A stretch of DNA of 32,477 nt from Alphaproteobacteria bacterium HGW-Alphaproteobacteria-6. GTDB taxonomy: Bacteria > Pseudomonadota > Alphaproteobacteria > Rhodobacterales > Rhodobacteraceae. Position 1 is the first letter of the stretch; every line of letters begins with the position of its first letter. Below, in pieces: positions 31,691 to 32,477 of the stretch. The stretch lies in the NCBI GenBank assembly GCA_002841115.1, contig PHEC01000017.1:1-32477 (forward strand). The letters run 5' to 3'. The position numbers and the translations under genes were made by a program. A model generated the notes under the pieces. It worked only from the letters and a program-made list of their open reading frames with translations. It was not told the origin of the DNA and did not search any database.

Positions 31691-32188
31691 CAGGCTGCTG
31701 AAAGGGTCACGCCTCCACCCGTTTTCACCCTTGAGATCGGAATACCGGTCCTCGCCACGCTCCCCGCGATCTCGGGCCCGGGCGACCAGCCCGGGCCGCG
31801 CCCGACCCTCCCGGCGGGAGGGCGCATTGCAATGTCGCAAATTGCTCGACGGTCGGAATGACTTGGCCACCATAAAGCACCGCAACCCCGGCGTGGCAAA
31901 GCGCCCCCCCAGGGTCGGGCGTGCCCCTCAGTGCCGGGGTCAGATGGCGGGAGAGGAACAGTTTCCCCGCCAGACGCTAGCCGAACTCCCATTCCAGCAT
32001 CCTGCGAGGCGCCCGACCCTCCCGGCGCGGCCAGGGCGGTGCCGGACCGCCCCCTTGGCCATGGTCACACTTCTCACAAGCGCTCGATTATCCGACACGT
32101 TGCCCCCTGCGGGCTTGCGCCGGTCGCCGGTTTGGGCCGAGACTTCACCCCAAGGCCCCCTTGCGCCCTGTCAGAAGGCCGATGCGTC
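31691..32188. other. 498-base gene-free stretch after the RIME1-like element
   Basis: No convincing gene is seen. At 31690-31703 is gcaggctgctgaaa, also at 5783-5796, likely an insertion-sequence end. Two hairpins follow: 31775-31783 with 31789-31797 (GGCCCGGGC stem) and 31806-31812 with 31816-31822 (CCCTCCC stem). The string gcccgaccctcccggcg occurs twice (31800-31816 and 32010-32026). The region looks like decayed mobile DNA; the last part must hold the promoter of the next gene. Confidence 0.5.
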
Positions 32189-32477
32189 ATGCGAACCCTG
32201 AGCGCCGCCAATCCGACCCGAGCCGAGCCGATCGCGGCCGACCGGCCCGACGCCGCCGCCCAGCCCTCGGCCAGCGCCGATGTCCGGCGCCACAAGCTTT
32301 CCACCCGGCTCTGGCACTGGATCAGCGCCGCGCTGACCATCCTGCTGGTGATGAGCGGGCTGATGATCTTCAACGCCCATCCCCGGCTTTACTGGGGCGA
32401 GGCGGGGGCGCATGACGATCCGGCCTGGCTCGAGATCGGCGCGGTCGAGGACCGCGGCTTCCTGCAGATCGGCGACA
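32189..32477 (+). CDS. Cytochrome b-type membrane subunit (3' end outside window)
   Basis: From ATG 32189 (GAAGG ten bases upstream) the frame stays open to the window end, 96 residues. After a Pro/Ala-rich lead it reads HKLSTRLWHWISAALTILLVMSGLMIF, read as HKLSTRLWHW then ISAALTILLVMSGLMIF: the first transmembrane helix of a cytochrome b561/b6-like protein, with His in LWHW as a likely haem ligand. The following YWGEAGAHDDPAWLEIG resembles the loop of cytochrome b subunits of molybdopterin-dependent oxidoreductases. The partner enzyme lies outside. Confidence 0.75.
   Translation, partial: MRTLSAANPTRAEPIAADRPDAAAQPSASADVRRHKLSTRLWHWISAALTILLVMSGLMIFNAHPRLYWGEAGAHDDPAWLEIGAVEDRGFLQIGD

Noticed and set aside
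31583-31885. 100-codon minus-strand ORF over the RIME1-like element
   Set aside because: Its N-terminal part is simply a translation of the palindromic repeat, seen often as a spurious gene in rhizobia.

Overview
The window is very GC-rich DNA with tightly packed, often overlapping genes (ATGA or TGATG stop/start overlaps). Gene content suggests an alphaproteobacterium, most likely of the Rhodobacteraceae: DUF2927 lipoprotein, TelA/XpaC pair, FNR-type boxes, sugar ABC transporter under a ROK regulator, and a rhizobial-type palindromic repeat. This is inference from gene content; no 16S rRNA gene or other phylogenetic marker is present. I support 38 protein genes (two cut by the window edges), one tRNA-Thr, one RIME1-like repeat and several hairpins and operator-like sites.

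Layout. (1) 1-126: the repetitive C-terminal tail of a gene that starts outside. (2) 295-5755, plus strand: a probable envelope-stress operon: a 27-residue membrane peptide, XpaC-like, TelA, DUF2927 lipoprotein, SPFH/GYF protein and a double zinc-ribbon membrane protein. The last two resemble Bacillus YdjI and YdjG. (3) 5756-11365: single genes: Hsp20, a PfkB sugar kinase coupled to dtd, a DMT exporter, an entericidin-like lipoprotein, a Crp/Fnr regulator, two small unknown proteins and tRNA-Thr(UGU). (4) 11497-12117: a glyoxalase-fold protein.

(5) 12181-25272 is the most interesting part: two converging operons that look like one catabolic locus. The plus operon has an SDR dehydrogenase (with an altered catalytic motif), DgoK, DgoA and a BtpA/SgcQ protein. 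The minus operon has ten genes: ROK repressor, sugar ABC ATPase, binding protein, permease, SDR, D-threonine-aldolase-like PLP enzyme, SelA/DgaE-like PLP enzyme, RidA, ROK sugar kinase and SIS-domain isomerase/deaminase. DgoK and DgoA need a 2-keto-3-deoxy-galactonate supply, but no galactonate dehydratase is present. The only candidates here to make it are the two PLP enzymes, which would do so by deaminating a 2-amino-sugar acid, with RidA clearing the enamine/imine. I propose an amino-sugar or amino-sugar-acid pathway that enters the De Ley-Doudoroff route at this point.

(6) 25387-31586: an arginase-family guanidino hydrolase and a TetR regulator, divergent from a PotDBCA-type ABC transporter plus a metallo-beta-lactamase-fold hydrolase. 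This looks like uptake and breakdown of a guanidino compound or polyamine. (7) 31583-31690: a RIME1-like palindromic element that supplies the stop codon of the preceding gene, then about 500 bases without a gene. (8) 32189 to the end: the start of a membrane cytochrome b.
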